Assembly (NCBI GenBank): GCA_019120295.1
Contig: DWVI01000005.1
Location: 64,955 to 128,954 of the forward strand
Direction of reading: 5' to 3'
From: Candidatus Onthoplasma faecipullorum
Lineage (GTDB): Bacteria; Bacillota; Clostridia; Christensenellales; UBA1242
Length of the DNA stretch: 64,000 nt
The notes under the pieces were generated by a model. The model was not told the origin of the DNA and did not search any database. It saw only the letters and a program-made list of their open reading frames with translations. The position numbers were made by a program, and so were the translations under genes. Positions 50,713-59,698 of the stretch are shown one piece after another. The first letter of the stretch is position 1; every line of letters starts with the position of its first letter.

Positions 50713-51487
50713 TCACATAGTTTATATTATGACAAGTTACCACTTCGCTTGTATTCTTTTCTTCACGATTTTCATTTAATGACGATGTTTTTGTAGCGGG
50801 TTCGCTTGAAGAATTTTCTTGATTTAATTCATTTGAAACATTTGACGTTGTGTTTTCTACAACGTTTGACGTTGAATTTGAAGCGACTAAATCGTCTTTT
50901 GAAATGGCTGACATAGTTTGTTTGTTTAAACTTTCTTGCACTTTATACAACTCACTCATACTCTTATTTAAGTCGGTTGAAATTTGTTTTATAAGAACTT
51001 CAAAATTATTCGAAACAAGGTCATTAGAAGACGAAGTTTCTTTGATAGTGGGTATTGTTTCGGCAGTTATCTCTCCCGGGTTTTCATTTGGCTGAGCGTT
51101 GTCTAAACTTTCTCTTGCCAGATTTTCAGTATTTTCATTTGTGGTGCTTGTGTCTTTTATTATCTCTTCATTTTCATTCACACCTTCTTCATTTATTGTT
51201 TCGGCATTTGTTTCTTTTGTTGCTTTCACTTCTTCACCTTTTGTTTTTTCACTTGCTGTGTTACCTGTTTGGGTGGACTGATTTGCTAAGGATGAATTAC
51301 TTGATGAAGATGTTGACGATTTAGTTGGGTCTGAAATTATACCTATAACAACGAGTAGACCAAGCACAGCGGTTACTATTTCGTTTATGTATTCAATGTC
51401 AAACTGCAAGTCAAACGCTTGGAATATAAGTAAAACAGCACTCACCATTGAAATCCAAAAATTATAGTTTGTTAACCTATTCTTCAT
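50708..51487 (-). CDS. Phi-LC3-type holin with long disordered tail
   Basis: 259 residues. The first 55 match phi-LC3 family holins: short basic start, NYNFWISMVSAVLLIFQAF helix, then AVLGLLVVIGIISDPT helix. Such holins pore the membrane for lysis. The remaining 195 residues are S/T/N/E-rich and disordered, absent from normal holins of about 80-150 residues. No endolysin is next to it. Last gene of the capsid operon. Confidence 0.7.
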   Translation of the reverse strand: MKNRLTNYNFWISMVSAVLLIFQAFDLQFDIEYINEIVTAVLGLLVVIGIISDPTKSSTSSSSNSSLANQSTQTGNTASEKTKGEEVKATKETNAETINEEGVNENEEIIKDTSTTNENTENLARESLDNAQPNENPGEITAETIPTIKETSSSNDLVSNNFEVLIKQISTDLNKSMSELYKVQESLNKQTMSAISKDDLVASNSTSNVVENTTSNVSNELNQENSSSEPATKTSSLNENREEKNTSEVVTCHNINYVM

Positions 51488-51598
51488 TTTATCTCCTTTA
51501 TTTAATTTTGTTGTGTGTCGATTGAGTTCAACATAACTTTATTAAAAATAAAGGACAAATATTGGTGATAGATATTTAATTTTTTTAGAAGATTTATA

Positions 51599-53026
51599 TC
51601 AATATTCATAATAATCAAACACCGCTTTTTTTACATTCATATCCGCGCTATCTGATGTTATTTCAAGTTTGGCTTGTTTTGAACAAATCTTAAAGCAAAA
51701 TTCGTTTATACCTTCCTTGTAAGTGGTAAATGTGATTTGACCGTTATCATAAATAAAATTAAATTTTACATTTTCGTCCGCTTCAACCACAAGTTTTGTG
51801 AAAAGTTTAACGTTATAGTTGTCCGTCAACTCTCCGCTTAACCAATATTTTGGAAGGCTGACATCAAATGAAGAAGAACTATCAATAACTTGACCTACCA
51901 CTCCAACATTGCCTGAATTAAAAATCACAAGCATACGCTCATAATCGCGAGCAAACACTGGTAGTAACTGTTTTATATCCACTCCGCGCACCAATTGGTA
52001 TGAATAATCTAGTGTGTCCACCACAAGCAGTGCGTTGTTTTTATACGTTCCAGACTCACATGCAATTGTTTTTCCGTCATTAAAATCAAGTTTCAACGCA
52101 AGGTAGTATTTATTTTTAAAAGACTCAGCAACAGCGTTTCCGTTAAAGTTATTTAAAATGTCGAAAATGTTGACGTTAGTTTTTGTTACCTTCACACCAT
52201 TAAATGTGTATAAACCTTCTTTTGTGCAAAACATTATTACATCACCACACGCACTAACTGTGTTTGTTAAAATTTGCGTGCGTGAAATGTATACTTGGCT
52301 TATTGAAAATTCGTTTTTAACCACGCTAATTTTTGAAATTCCATACTCTCTAAATACGTAAACACTTTCATTAAACGCAACCACTTTTTTTGCATAGCCT
52401 AATTCGTCGGCAAGTGTGATGTAGCCTGAATTTGAAGATAATTTACCAATGTTTTCTGCTCTTAGGTCGGTTGCATACCAAAGTTTAAATGCTGGTTCGA
52501 CAAGTGTGCAAAATAACACTCCGTCATTCATACACATACTTGTTATAATCGGCGCATCGGTTACAGTGTATGGCAAATAATCGGTTGTCCAAATAACCAT
52601 TTTATCTTGACTTGCAAGGATAATTGCGTCCATGTCGTCCTTTTTAAACGCAAGCGTGATTGGTGCGCTTTCAAAAGTTAAATCGTAAAGCCACAATAAA
52701 TTGTCGTTTAACATAAACATTTCATTTATATACAATTTTTCATCATCGCCATAAAGTAATATCCTAAAATTTGTGTTGCCTGAAACGGGGAAAAATTGTT
52801 TAAATATTGAAATGCTTTCGATTTGATTTATGGTTGTCATGGTCATATCAAGTGAATAATCGCCATAACTTGGGTCGTCGCGTTTTGGGAATTTTGCTAG
52901 TTCCACACCAAGCGATTGTTTAAGCCCAGAACTTGGGTTGAGATTATAAAACCTTTCAACTGTTACACCCTTATCCCTATCAATATTTCCAAAATCTTCT
53001 ATAACAAACTGTTTTTTATCTCTCAT
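51599..53026 (-). CDS. Phage head-completion or tail-knob protein
   Basis: 475 residues from ATG 53026, seven bases after AGGAG and overlapping the previous stop (ATGA). All-beta with repeated short strands (KLYINEMFMLNDNLLWLYDL, VVAFNESVYVFREYG), suggestive of a beta-propeller as in P22 gp10-type DNA-stabilisation or tail-nozzle proteins. Assignment rests on order and fold impression. Confidence 0.55.
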   Translation of the reverse strand: MRDKKQFVIEDFGNIDRDKGVTVERFYNLNPSSGLKQSLGVELAKFPKRDDPSYGDYSLDMTMTTINQIESISIFKQFFPVSGNTNFRILLYGDDEKLYINEMFMLNDNLLWLYDLTFESAPITLAFKKDDMDAIILASQDKMVIWTTDYLPYTVTDAPIITSMCMNDGVLFCTLVEPAFKLWYATDLRAENIGKLSSNSGYITLADELGYAKKVVAFNESVYVFREYGISKISVVKNEFSISQVYISRTQILTNTVSACGDVIMFCTKEGLYTFNGVKVTKTNVNIFDILNNFNGNAVAESFKNKYYLALKLDFNDGKTIACESGTYKNNALLVVDTLDYSYQLVRGVDIKQLLPVFARDYERMLVIFNSGNVGVVGQVIDSSSSFDVSLPKYWLSGELTDNYNVKLFTKLVVEADENVKFNFIYDNGQITFTTYKEGINEFCFKICSKQAKLEITSDSADMNVKKAVFDYYEY

Positions 53027-53583
53027 ACCCATCTCCTGCATGGCATTTCAAATAGTTTCAGTGTTTTTAAACTTTCCGCGCGCTCAATATATTTGTCGTG
53101 GAAATCATTAAATTCGTCAAACATTCCTTTTGAAAGCGAGAAGTAAGCGCAAAGCCCTAAAACCATTGCGTCAGGGCTAAAATTTGACATAAAATCTAAA
53201 TCGTCAAAAAGCCCTTCTATCTCTGGATAGGTTAAATATTTAACAGTGTATGTTCCGTCTTCTTTAAACTCTATGTTGCGGTTTATGATTTTATAATTTA
53301 CTGGCATTTCACCTTTGAAGACATTTTGCACGCGAATGTAATTTGTTAAGTTTTTAACTGGGTACTTTTTATTAGTTGTGGTGATTTCAGTTGAGTTTAT
53401 CATAGGAATATAATTTGAACACAATTCACGAATTGAATATTTGCTTAGATAAATAAGTTCTTCAATATTTTTATTGCCTTCTATGCTTGAAACGGTTTCT
53501 GCAGTTAAATCTTTAAGCGTGTTTATATCATCGTTTAGCCCTAAAAGCGCACAACTACTCATTATAATATCTATCAGTTTCAT
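53023..53583 (-). CDS. Phage head-tail connector-like protein
   Basis: 186 residues, mostly helical with a central beta insertion; the helix PDAMVLGLCAYFSLSKGMFDEF near the C-terminus resembles tail accessory or adaptor proteins (P22 gp4, T7 gp11, gp6-like). Lies between capsid and knob genes, as connectors do. Confidence 0.55.
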   Translation of the reverse strand: MKLIDIIMSSCALLGLNDDINTLKDLTAETVSSIEGNKNIEELIYLSKYSIRELCSNYIPMINSTEITTTNKKYPVKNLTNYIRVQNVFKGEMPVNYKIINRNIEFKEDGTYTVKYLTYPEIEGLFDDLDFMSNFSPDAMVLGLCAYFSLSKGMFDEFNDFHDKYIERAESLKTLKLFEMPCRRWV

Positions 53584-53606
53584 ATTTCTCCTTTTTTTAT
53601 CAAGTG

Positions 53607-53927
53607 TTATTGTTTTAAAACGTCCTTCACACTTTCATTTAATTGCAAGAAAACGCGGGATTTTTCCGCGTTCTCATGCAGTTTATTTTCATTTTCAATT
53701 TCACATAAAATTTCTTCAATGTTTTTAGATTGAGTTTTATAAACAAAATCTAATGTACGCTCATCAAGTGTGTTATAAGGAATAGTTACACAATATGTTG
53801 AGCCTTGTTGGCTACTATTGTGTATTTCGTAATTTTCTTTTGATGTGTTATACACTATAAAATAATCTCTGTCTATATATTTAATTCGTTTTGCGATGTT
53901 GTACACATCATTTTCAATTACTATCAC
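53607..53927 (-). CDS. Small phage protein downstream of the capsid
   Basis: 106 residues: beta strands at the N-terminus (MIVIENDVYNIAKRIKYID), helical C-terminus. 14 nt after the capsid gene. Function unknown, possibly a head-joining protein. Confidence 0.5.
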   Translation of the reverse strand: MIVIENDVYNIAKRIKYIDRDYFIVYNTSKENYEIHNSSQQGSTYCVTIPYNTLDERTLDFVYKTQSKNIEEILCEIENENKLHENAEKSRVFLQLNESVKDVLKQ

Positions 53928-53941
53928 TTTAACTCCTTATT

Positions 53942-55147
53942 TTAACCTTCTGAACCTGAAACAGTTGTGTGAACAAATGGGTTAGTTACGGTTGATTTAA
54001 TTTTTGTGAATTTTGCTTGTCCGTTTGGTTGGTCGCAAATTAAATCTGCGTATTTAACAAGCGTTGCAGTGTATGCTGGATATCCTGCTTTTTGGCGAAG
54101 TATCTTTCCTCCTTCACCTTCTATCCATTCCCAATCACAAAGTTGATGAAGAGTGAATTTTGAAGTGTCGAGCATATAAAGTGTGCCGTCTTCAATAAAC
54201 CTATCTGAAACAACTGGAATACCATTGAAAGTGATTGCTTTATATCCGCCTTCCAAAACTGTTACATCAATGTTTCTTCTATAACAAGCAAGGTATTGTT
54301 GGTAAGCACGTTTTGTGCCTGCACCACATGTGATAAAGTCAATGTTTGAACCAGTGTTTTCTTCTAAGAAGTCAACAGCGGTTTGCAACACATCGTCGCT
54401 AATTTCTTGCTCTGTGTCGCTAGTGTATGGAGTTAACCATTTGTTGTTTGCACGATTTAGCCCATATAATGTTTCGCTAGTGCCAAAAATTGCACCTAAA
54501 CCTGTGATTTCGTTATCCTTACTTCCTTGAACATAGAAAACGTCACCAGATGTCATTGTTGAAGGTGTGGTTGTAAATGTTACTTGTTTTTTAGTTCTAT
54601 CAACGTAAGATATTCTAAGCCCTTTATTTGCAGTGATTGTTCCAGTTGAAGAATAAACGTCAACCACCATTCCTTCGATAAGATTTTTAACGCTATCCAT
54701 TGTGGCAACACCTGATGCGTAAGAACTAACTTTTCCAACTGCTCCTGTGCCGTCACCATAAAGCATTCTACCAAGGTTGAATTTACTTGATTGCAAAAGC
54801 CCTTCCATTTCTGCGTTAAGTAAATCAATAAATGCACCATTTGAGTTAGCGCTAGCCCTTACTGCTTTATCGCTGATTTCTATCGTGCCATAAAGGTTTT
54901 TAAGTGTGGTTTTAAATTGAACATAACTATTTTCATTTGCTGTTGGCAAACTTCCAGTTTCTGTTCCTGCGCCCACACCACCATTTAAACCAACAGGCGC
55001 AACTTTAATAATTTGTTTTCCGTAAACGTCGCTAGATGATTGTTTAATTTTTGCAAACAATGGGTTTGTGTTTGTGTTTAATTGATTGCATGCAGCCATT
55101 AAGTATGCATCTTTAAGCGCGTTTTGTGCTGAATTTAAATCTATCAT
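53942..55147 (-). CDS. Phage major capsid protein
   Basis: 401 residues, HK97-fold-like: N-terminal arm, GTETGSLPTANENSYVQFK E-loop region, spine helix near 100-135, beta insertion, and GIPVVSDRFIEDGTLYMLDTS near the P-domain end, a very typical capsid C-terminal block. Preceded directly by a scaffold gene, with AAGGAG at its start. Confidence 0.85.
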   Translation of the reverse strand: MIDLNSAQNALKDAYLMAACNQLNTNTNPLFAKIKQSSSDVYGKQIIKVAPVGLNGGVGAGTETGSLPTANENSYVQFKTTLKNLYGTIEISDKAVRASANSNGAFIDLLNAEMEGLLQSSKFNLGRMLYGDGTGAVGKVSSYASGVATMDSVKNLIEGMVVDVYSSTGTITANKGLRISYVDRTKKQVTFTTTPSTMTSGDVFYVQGSKDNEITGLGAIFGTSETLYGLNRANNKWLTPYTSDTEQEISDDVLQTAVDFLEENTGSNIDFITCGAGTKRAYQQYLACYRRNIDVTVLEGGYKAITFNGIPVVSDRFIEDGTLYMLDTSKFTLHQLCDWEWIEGEGGKILRQKAGYPAYTATLVKYADLICDQPNGQAKFTKIKSTVTNPFVHTTVSGSEG

Positions 55148-55165
55148 TTTTTCTCCTTTATTAGT

Positions 55166-55720
55166 TTACTTTTGTTTAATAATTGTTTTTGCTAGATTTC
55201 CTGCCTCACGTATGGTTGTAGGAACTCTTGGCGGTGTGAGTGGAATATTAGACATTCCGCTTTCTACCTTAATTGGAGAATTTTGAGTTATTTTAGATAT
55301 GTATTCTTTTATGATTTTATCTTTTATCTCTTGGTTAGAGTAAATATAATTGTTCAAAAAATCTTCATCATGCATAAAGCCTTCTGCGTTGTTATAATTG
55401 TTTGATATAAGGCGCAGAATTTCGTCTTCCAAATTTGCATTTTCATTTTCTGTTAGAATTGTTTTCAAGTTTTCTTTGAAAGGTCTAACTAATTCAAATT
55501 TGTTGGCATAATCTTCCACTCTTTGTTCAATGTCTGCTTTTTTGATGATTTCGATTTCGCGCAAATCTTTTTCATCTTCAAGTTGTGCGAGCCTTTGGCT
55601 CTTTTTGGTAAATTCACTTTCTAAATTGTTGTACGCTTGAAGCAGACTTTCAGCGTCCTTAAATTTACCTAAATTTTCTTTGTTGGAGCCTAAATAGTTA
55701 GGTTGTTCCAAATCTTCCAT
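55166..55720 (-). CDS. Phage scaffolding protein
   Basis: 184 residues, highly helical and acidic, with coiled coil KKSQRLAQLEDEKDLREIEI and KFKDAESLLQAYNNLESE, a pattern common in phage scaffold proteins. Located between portal and capsid. Confidence 0.75.
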   Translation of the reverse strand: MEDLEQPNYLGSNKENLGKFKDAESLLQAYNNLESEFTKKSQRLAQLEDEKDLREIEIIKKADIEQRVEDYANKFELVRPFKENLKTILTENENANLEDEILRLISNNYNNAEGFMHDEDFLNNYIYSNQEIKDKIIKEYISKITQNSPIKVESGMSNIPLTPPRVPTTIREAGNLAKTIIKQK

Positions 55721-55797
55721 ATTTTTCTCCTTTTTGTTTTTTAATTTTTATACTTTAAATTTTTAATAAGAATTTTTTAATTTTTTTAAAAATTTAA

Positions 55798-57684
55798 CTA
55801 AATTTTTTCATTTTCTTTAATATTTTCTTCTATTTTTTCACTATTTAAAAATTTTTTATGTTCTTCAATGTGGCTTAGCAATTTATCTCGAATTTCTTTA
55901 TAGTTAATTTTCTTTTTTATTGCCCCACCTAAAATATAGGCGGAATGTTCGTCTATGTGAATTTGGTGGTCGTCGATTGGAAGAATTTCAAGTTGAGAGT
56001 TGCTTGCGCTTGCTTGAATATTTTCTTCTTGCGCACGATTTATATTTAAACTTGTTAAATCGACCGTGTTTTCCCACATTCCAAAACCGAGCAAGTCCAA
56101 ACATTTTTTTCGCATGCTTGGGCTAAAGGTCCCGTTTTGGTCATACATTAGCCCTTCTTTTATAAGGTCCATTAACATGGTGCGACGCTGACCCAAACTT
56201 TCAAGTGTGTCAGTTGATGTGTCGAACACAACATCGTCACTGCAAATTTCGTTTTGGTCCCAATAATACATCTGCACGTCTCCACTATCACCACTAATTT
56301 TAAGTAGGCGTGGAATAACTGCAAATTGCTTATATAATCTTAGAATAAATTTTGCAACTGTTTTTACAGCCAACTTTGTTGAGTCTATGGCGGTTGATAA
56401 ACGTGTGTTATCCTGCTCGGCAAGGAGTTCGAGTGCAACACCGGATAGAGTTGTGTATTGCGCGTAACTATCCGTCATCATATCACTAACACCTGCAACT
56501 GTTTTAAATTCAGAAAGTAATCGCTCTTCTTCTGTGTTAAAATCAATGGTCATTTCTGGGTTTTGCATTATTTCCGGCACTTTACTACCCTGCCTATAAA
56601 CAAGCACTTTACCAGGTGATAAACCATCGAGTTCAAGAGACTCAGTGTCCACACTACCGTCTTCCACAGCAAGCACATTCATAACCGCACGGTTAAAATA
56701 TTCGTGCTTTCTGTTTCTTACTGCGTTGTAGGCGCGTTGAAGCGGAATAAGCCTATCAACCACACTAACACCAAAGAAATTGCCCGGCATATAGTTTGAA
56801 ACTTGCTTTACAAACGGAAAAGTGCGTGTGCCAAGTTCATTGTTGATGTAAGGCAAATCGCCGTCAAATAATAATTTGTCGCTCGCAACAATTGTTAGCC
56901 TTCCATTTGGGTGTTTTTTGCTTGGTCTTTCATAACGTTCTATCACGATTGCGTGGTTAGATAGTTCAATGTTTGCAACCTTATTTATGTGTGCGTTATA
57001 GCCAAGTCCACCCAAGTTGTTTGCAAAACTATCAAGTGAAAATGAGTTAACTGCTTCAGGTTCAATAACAACATTCCATTCGCTCTTAATCTCGTCCACA
57101 TCAACTGCACGCGCATGAATTATACTTTTCATATCTTCGATTTGTTCGCATGCAAGGTTATCTGGAAAAATTTCAAATGGTGATATAACTTCAATTTCAA
57201 CGTCGCCTTCTTTTACGCTGTTACCTTCTTCGTCAACCGCAACCATTTTGCCTGTGTTTGTGTTCCACACCACCTTATAAAATGCTGTGCCACAAATTTC
57301 GCTCCAAGTGGTGGCTTTCTTTTCTATATCGGTTAAATTTAGCCTATTTGAAACGGAATTTAAAATTTCCTTGCTAAGTTTTGCGCTTTCAATATCGCTT
57401 TCTTCACTGCTTGCTGGAACAACTGTAACACGCGGTGTGTTTCCTATAATTTTAGATATACGTGTTTCTACAATTGGTGCTATGTGATTAAAAACTTCTT
57501 TTTCTTGCCAAAAATATTGTTTTTCGTCTTCTCTCACTGTTCCATTGCTTGCTAAATAACTATACTGGTTTCCCATCATAAAGTTGATGTTTAATTGCCA
57601 TTGCGCTTCTAAACTTCGGCGCGCTTCACGTCGAGATATGTAGTCGGCACGCACAAAGTCGACAATTTTATTATTCGATTTCAT
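55798..57684 (-). CDS. Phage portal protein (P22-like)
   Basis: 628 residues. REARRSLEAQWQLNINFMMGNQY at the N-terminus, GNTPRVTVVPAS near 95, EVISPFEIFPDNL near 165, SVVDRLIPLQRAYNAVRNR near 320 and DMMTDSYAQYTTLSGVAL near 400 are typical of the large podovirus-type portals. The portal forms the DNA entry ring at the capsid vertex. Overlaps the upstream zinc-finger gene; AAGGGGG ribosome site. Confidence 0.85.
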   Translation of the reverse strand: MKSNNKIVDFVRADYISRREARRSLEAQWQLNINFMMGNQYSYLASNGTVREDEKQYFWQEKEVFNHIAPIVETRISKIIGNTPRVTVVPASSEESDIESAKLSKEILNSVSNRLNLTDIEKKATTWSEICGTAFYKVVWNTNTGKMVAVDEEGNSVKEGDVEIEVISPFEIFPDNLACEQIEDMKSIIHARAVDVDEIKSEWNVVIEPEAVNSFSLDSFANNLGGLGYNAHINKVANIELSNHAIVIERYERPSKKHPNGRLTIVASDKLLFDGDLPYINNELGTRTFPFVKQVSNYMPGNFFGVSVVDRLIPLQRAYNAVRNRKHEYFNRAVMNVLAVEDGSVDTESLELDGLSPGKVLVYRQGSKVPEIMQNPEMTIDFNTEEERLLSEFKTVAGVSDMMTDSYAQYTTLSGVALELLAEQDNTRLSTAIDSTKLAVKTVAKFILRLYKQFAVIPRLLKISGDSGDVQMYYWDQNEICSDDVVFDTSTDTLESLGQRRTMLMDLIKEGLMYDQNGTFSPSMRKKCLDLLGFGMWENTVDLTSLNINRAQEENIQASASNSQLEILPIDDHQIHIDEHSAYILGGAIKKKINYKEIRDKLLSHIEEHKKFLNSEKIEENIKENEKI

Positions 57685-57889
57685 CTTTTCCCCCTTTTTT
57701 ATAAATTGGTTTTATACTTTTTGGTTTAACAAACTTTCCAATTTCTCCATATAATTCATTTAAACAATTTGAACATAAATAAACATTTCCGTCAAATATG
57801 AAACGTTTATTTACAATCACATAGTCGCATAAATTATTGCAACCGCTTGCGTCGCACTTAACGCGCGTTTTTGCTTTCTCAACTATCAT
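57671..57889 (-). CDS. Small zinc-binding phage protein
   Basis: 72 residues with two cysteine pairs (CDASGCNNLC and CSNCLNEL). Overlaps both neighbours by 11-14 nt, so it belongs to the packaging operon. Function unknown. Confidence 0.6.
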   Translation of the reverse strand: MIVEKAKTRVKCDASGCNNLCDYVIVNKRFIFDGNVYLCSNCLNELYGEIGKFVKPKSIKPIYKKGGKDEIE

Positions 57890-58181
57890 TCTCTTTCTCC
57901 TTATTTTCTTCCATTTCCTTTAATTCTTTTAATAAACGCAACTTTTCACGATGTAATTCTTCATCTGTCAGTGCGTTATAATCTGTTTCTTCACCACTTA
58001 GTTTTTGAAATATGAGTTTCATTAGGTCTGGATTTGGTGGTATTGTTTTTTCGGTAACTTTCTGTTTAACCATTACCATTGAGTTTGTTTCTTCGTCTAA
58101 CACATATTCGCTAGTGGTTTCTTTACATGTTGACCCTGTTAGGCAACGTTTTAATGCGTTCAATGTTTCTTCGTCAAACAC
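57879..58181 (-). CDS. Small protein, possible terminase small-subunit relative
   Basis: 100 residues, GTG start two bases after the terminase stop. VTEKTIPPNPDLMKLIFQKLS recalls the C-terminal arm of phage small terminases (PPD...IFWLKN), but no DNA-binding helix-turn-helix is seen. The end is a charged coiled coil. Confidence 0.4.
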   Translation of the reverse strand: MFDEETLNALKRCLTGSTCKETTSEYVLDEETNSMVMVKQKVTEKTIPPNPDLMKLIFQKLSGEETDYNALTDEELHREKLRLLKELKEMEENKEKENDS

Positions 58182-58183
58182 AA

Positions 58184-59614
58184 TTATTCATTTCGCCTCC
58201 TTAATCTATGCGCACGAATTAACCGCTCCTTTTCAAGTTGAATTATGCTCTTTTCTTCTGGTGGACGTTTATTTTCGGGGCGCGACATTATGTAATACCT
58301 AAGTTCGTCCATACTATGGTCGTCTTCCTTGATAGGACTTTCACCTTTCCCCCAGCGATAGGCTTTAATTTCACGAATTAAATTCGTACAAGTGTTAAAT
58401 ATGTATAATTTTGTGCTACCGTCCGCGCTTTTTAGATATGATTTCACACGTTGAATGCCTGTGAACACGTCTTTATTTACATTAGTGTTCACCAAAATGC
58501 CATAATCATAAAACAAATCGGCAACACTTCTACTGCTGGCAAGCGTGGTTTGATTTGCCGCACTATCAATAAGCGCGTTTATCATTCCGTTAGACGCTCT
58601 ATGCCAATTTAATCTCTCACTTATCTCACTAATTTTCGCGCTATGATACGCAATATCTTTATCTCTATCGTAATGCTCTGCAACAACATACACATTTCCG
58701 TCATAATCAACTGCGTACCAGTGGCACGAAAGTGGGTTTTTAAACCCTGGGTCGATTGAGAGTTTATCTTGCCAATCAAATGGCACATCAAAAGGTTCTA
58801 TCACATGAATTCGCTCGTCAAATTCTGGATAAACTCGTCCGCCAACGTCCATAAATTCACCATACTCGCGCGAACGAAGTTCATCAGCCGACATACTCGC
58901 TTTCATAGACTGCTTTGCTTCGTTACTTATATATGGGTTATCATCCCACGTCATAAATATGCACCAGATGTTTTCGTCGTCAAATTTGTTTAGGTAAATT
59001 TCATCATACACAAAAGTCATTCCTTTTAGTGGTGTCATAGTTGCAAAAATGTCGCCATTTTTATCCAGCACGCGCATTCTGCATTCCATATAAATATCAT
59101 GCGGGGGTTCTTCGTCAAACCAAACATAATCTAGGCTTGTACCTTGAAACTTTTCTCGCCCTTGGTCGCAACTCTTAAAACCAATTTTACTAACTGTGCC
59201 AAACACGTTTTTTACTAAAATATAGTCAATCACGCCGTTTGTGTAATTATCTTTTCGTCCGCTTATCATAACAACGTCGACTATCCAATCAGGGTTTAGG
59301 TAGTATAGGATTTTGCTTTGCGCCACGTCGCGTTGCACTTGTTGGGAAAGGCTAACCACCCAACCAGTTGTTGCGCCTGTCATCTTTCTATATGGGTGAT
59401 TTCCGCGTGCCATATATACCACTTCCACCGCCCCACATTCAGTTTTACCGCTTCTATTTCCGCCAAATACCCATCTATTCTTTTTTAAGCATTTGTGAAA
59501 CTGCAACTGTTTTAGATGTTTCACTTCACCTGAATTATATTGCTTTAAGTGATTTTTGGTTTTGCGTTCGATTTCAATACGTTCAATTTTTAAAATCTCT
59601 TCAACTATGTTCAT
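58184..59614 (-). CDS. Phage terminase large subunit
   Basis: 476 residues. Walker A in FGGNRSGKTECG near 54-61, Walker B YVWFDEEPP near 165, coupling ATMTPLKG near 195, and the RNase H-like nuclease: SIDPGFKNP near 290, ALIDSAANQT near 360 and DDHSMDELRYY near 430 supply metal-binding acids. It packages DNA into the procapsid. Confidence 0.92.
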   Translation of the reverse strand: MNIVEEILKIERIEIERKTKNHLKQYNSGEVKHLKQLQFHKCLKKNRWVFGGNRSGKTECGAVEVVYMARGNHPYRKMTGATTGWVVSLSQQVQRDVAQSKILYYLNPDWIVDVVMISGRKDNYTNGVIDYILVKNVFGTVSKIGFKSCDQGREKFQGTSLDYVWFDEEPPHDIYMECRMRVLDKNGDIFATMTPLKGMTFVYDEIYLNKFDDENIWCIFMTWDDNPYISNEAKQSMKASMSADELRSREYGEFMDVGGRVYPEFDERIHVIEPFDVPFDWQDKLSIDPGFKNPLSCHWYAVDYDGNVYVVAEHYDRDKDIAYHSAKISEISERLNWHRASNGMINALIDSAANQTTLASSRSVADLFYDYGILVNTNVNKDVFTGIQRVKSYLKSADGSTKLYIFNTCTNLIREIKAYRWGKGESPIKEDDHSMDELRYYIMSRPENKRPPEEKSIIQLEKERLIRAHRLRRRNE

Positions 59615-59686
59615 TTTGCATTATATTTACACCATAAAAAGTTAAAAATGGCTAAAACTTGCCAAAATATTGAAAAAAATTTGTGA

Positions 59687-59692
59687 TAAAAT
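59687..59692 (+). promoter_or_regulatory. Extended -10 of the SH3-domain gene, leaderless
   Basis: TG-A-TAAAAT, then six bases to ATG 59699; no -35 match. Confidence 0.6.
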
Positions 59693-59698
59693 TTTAAT

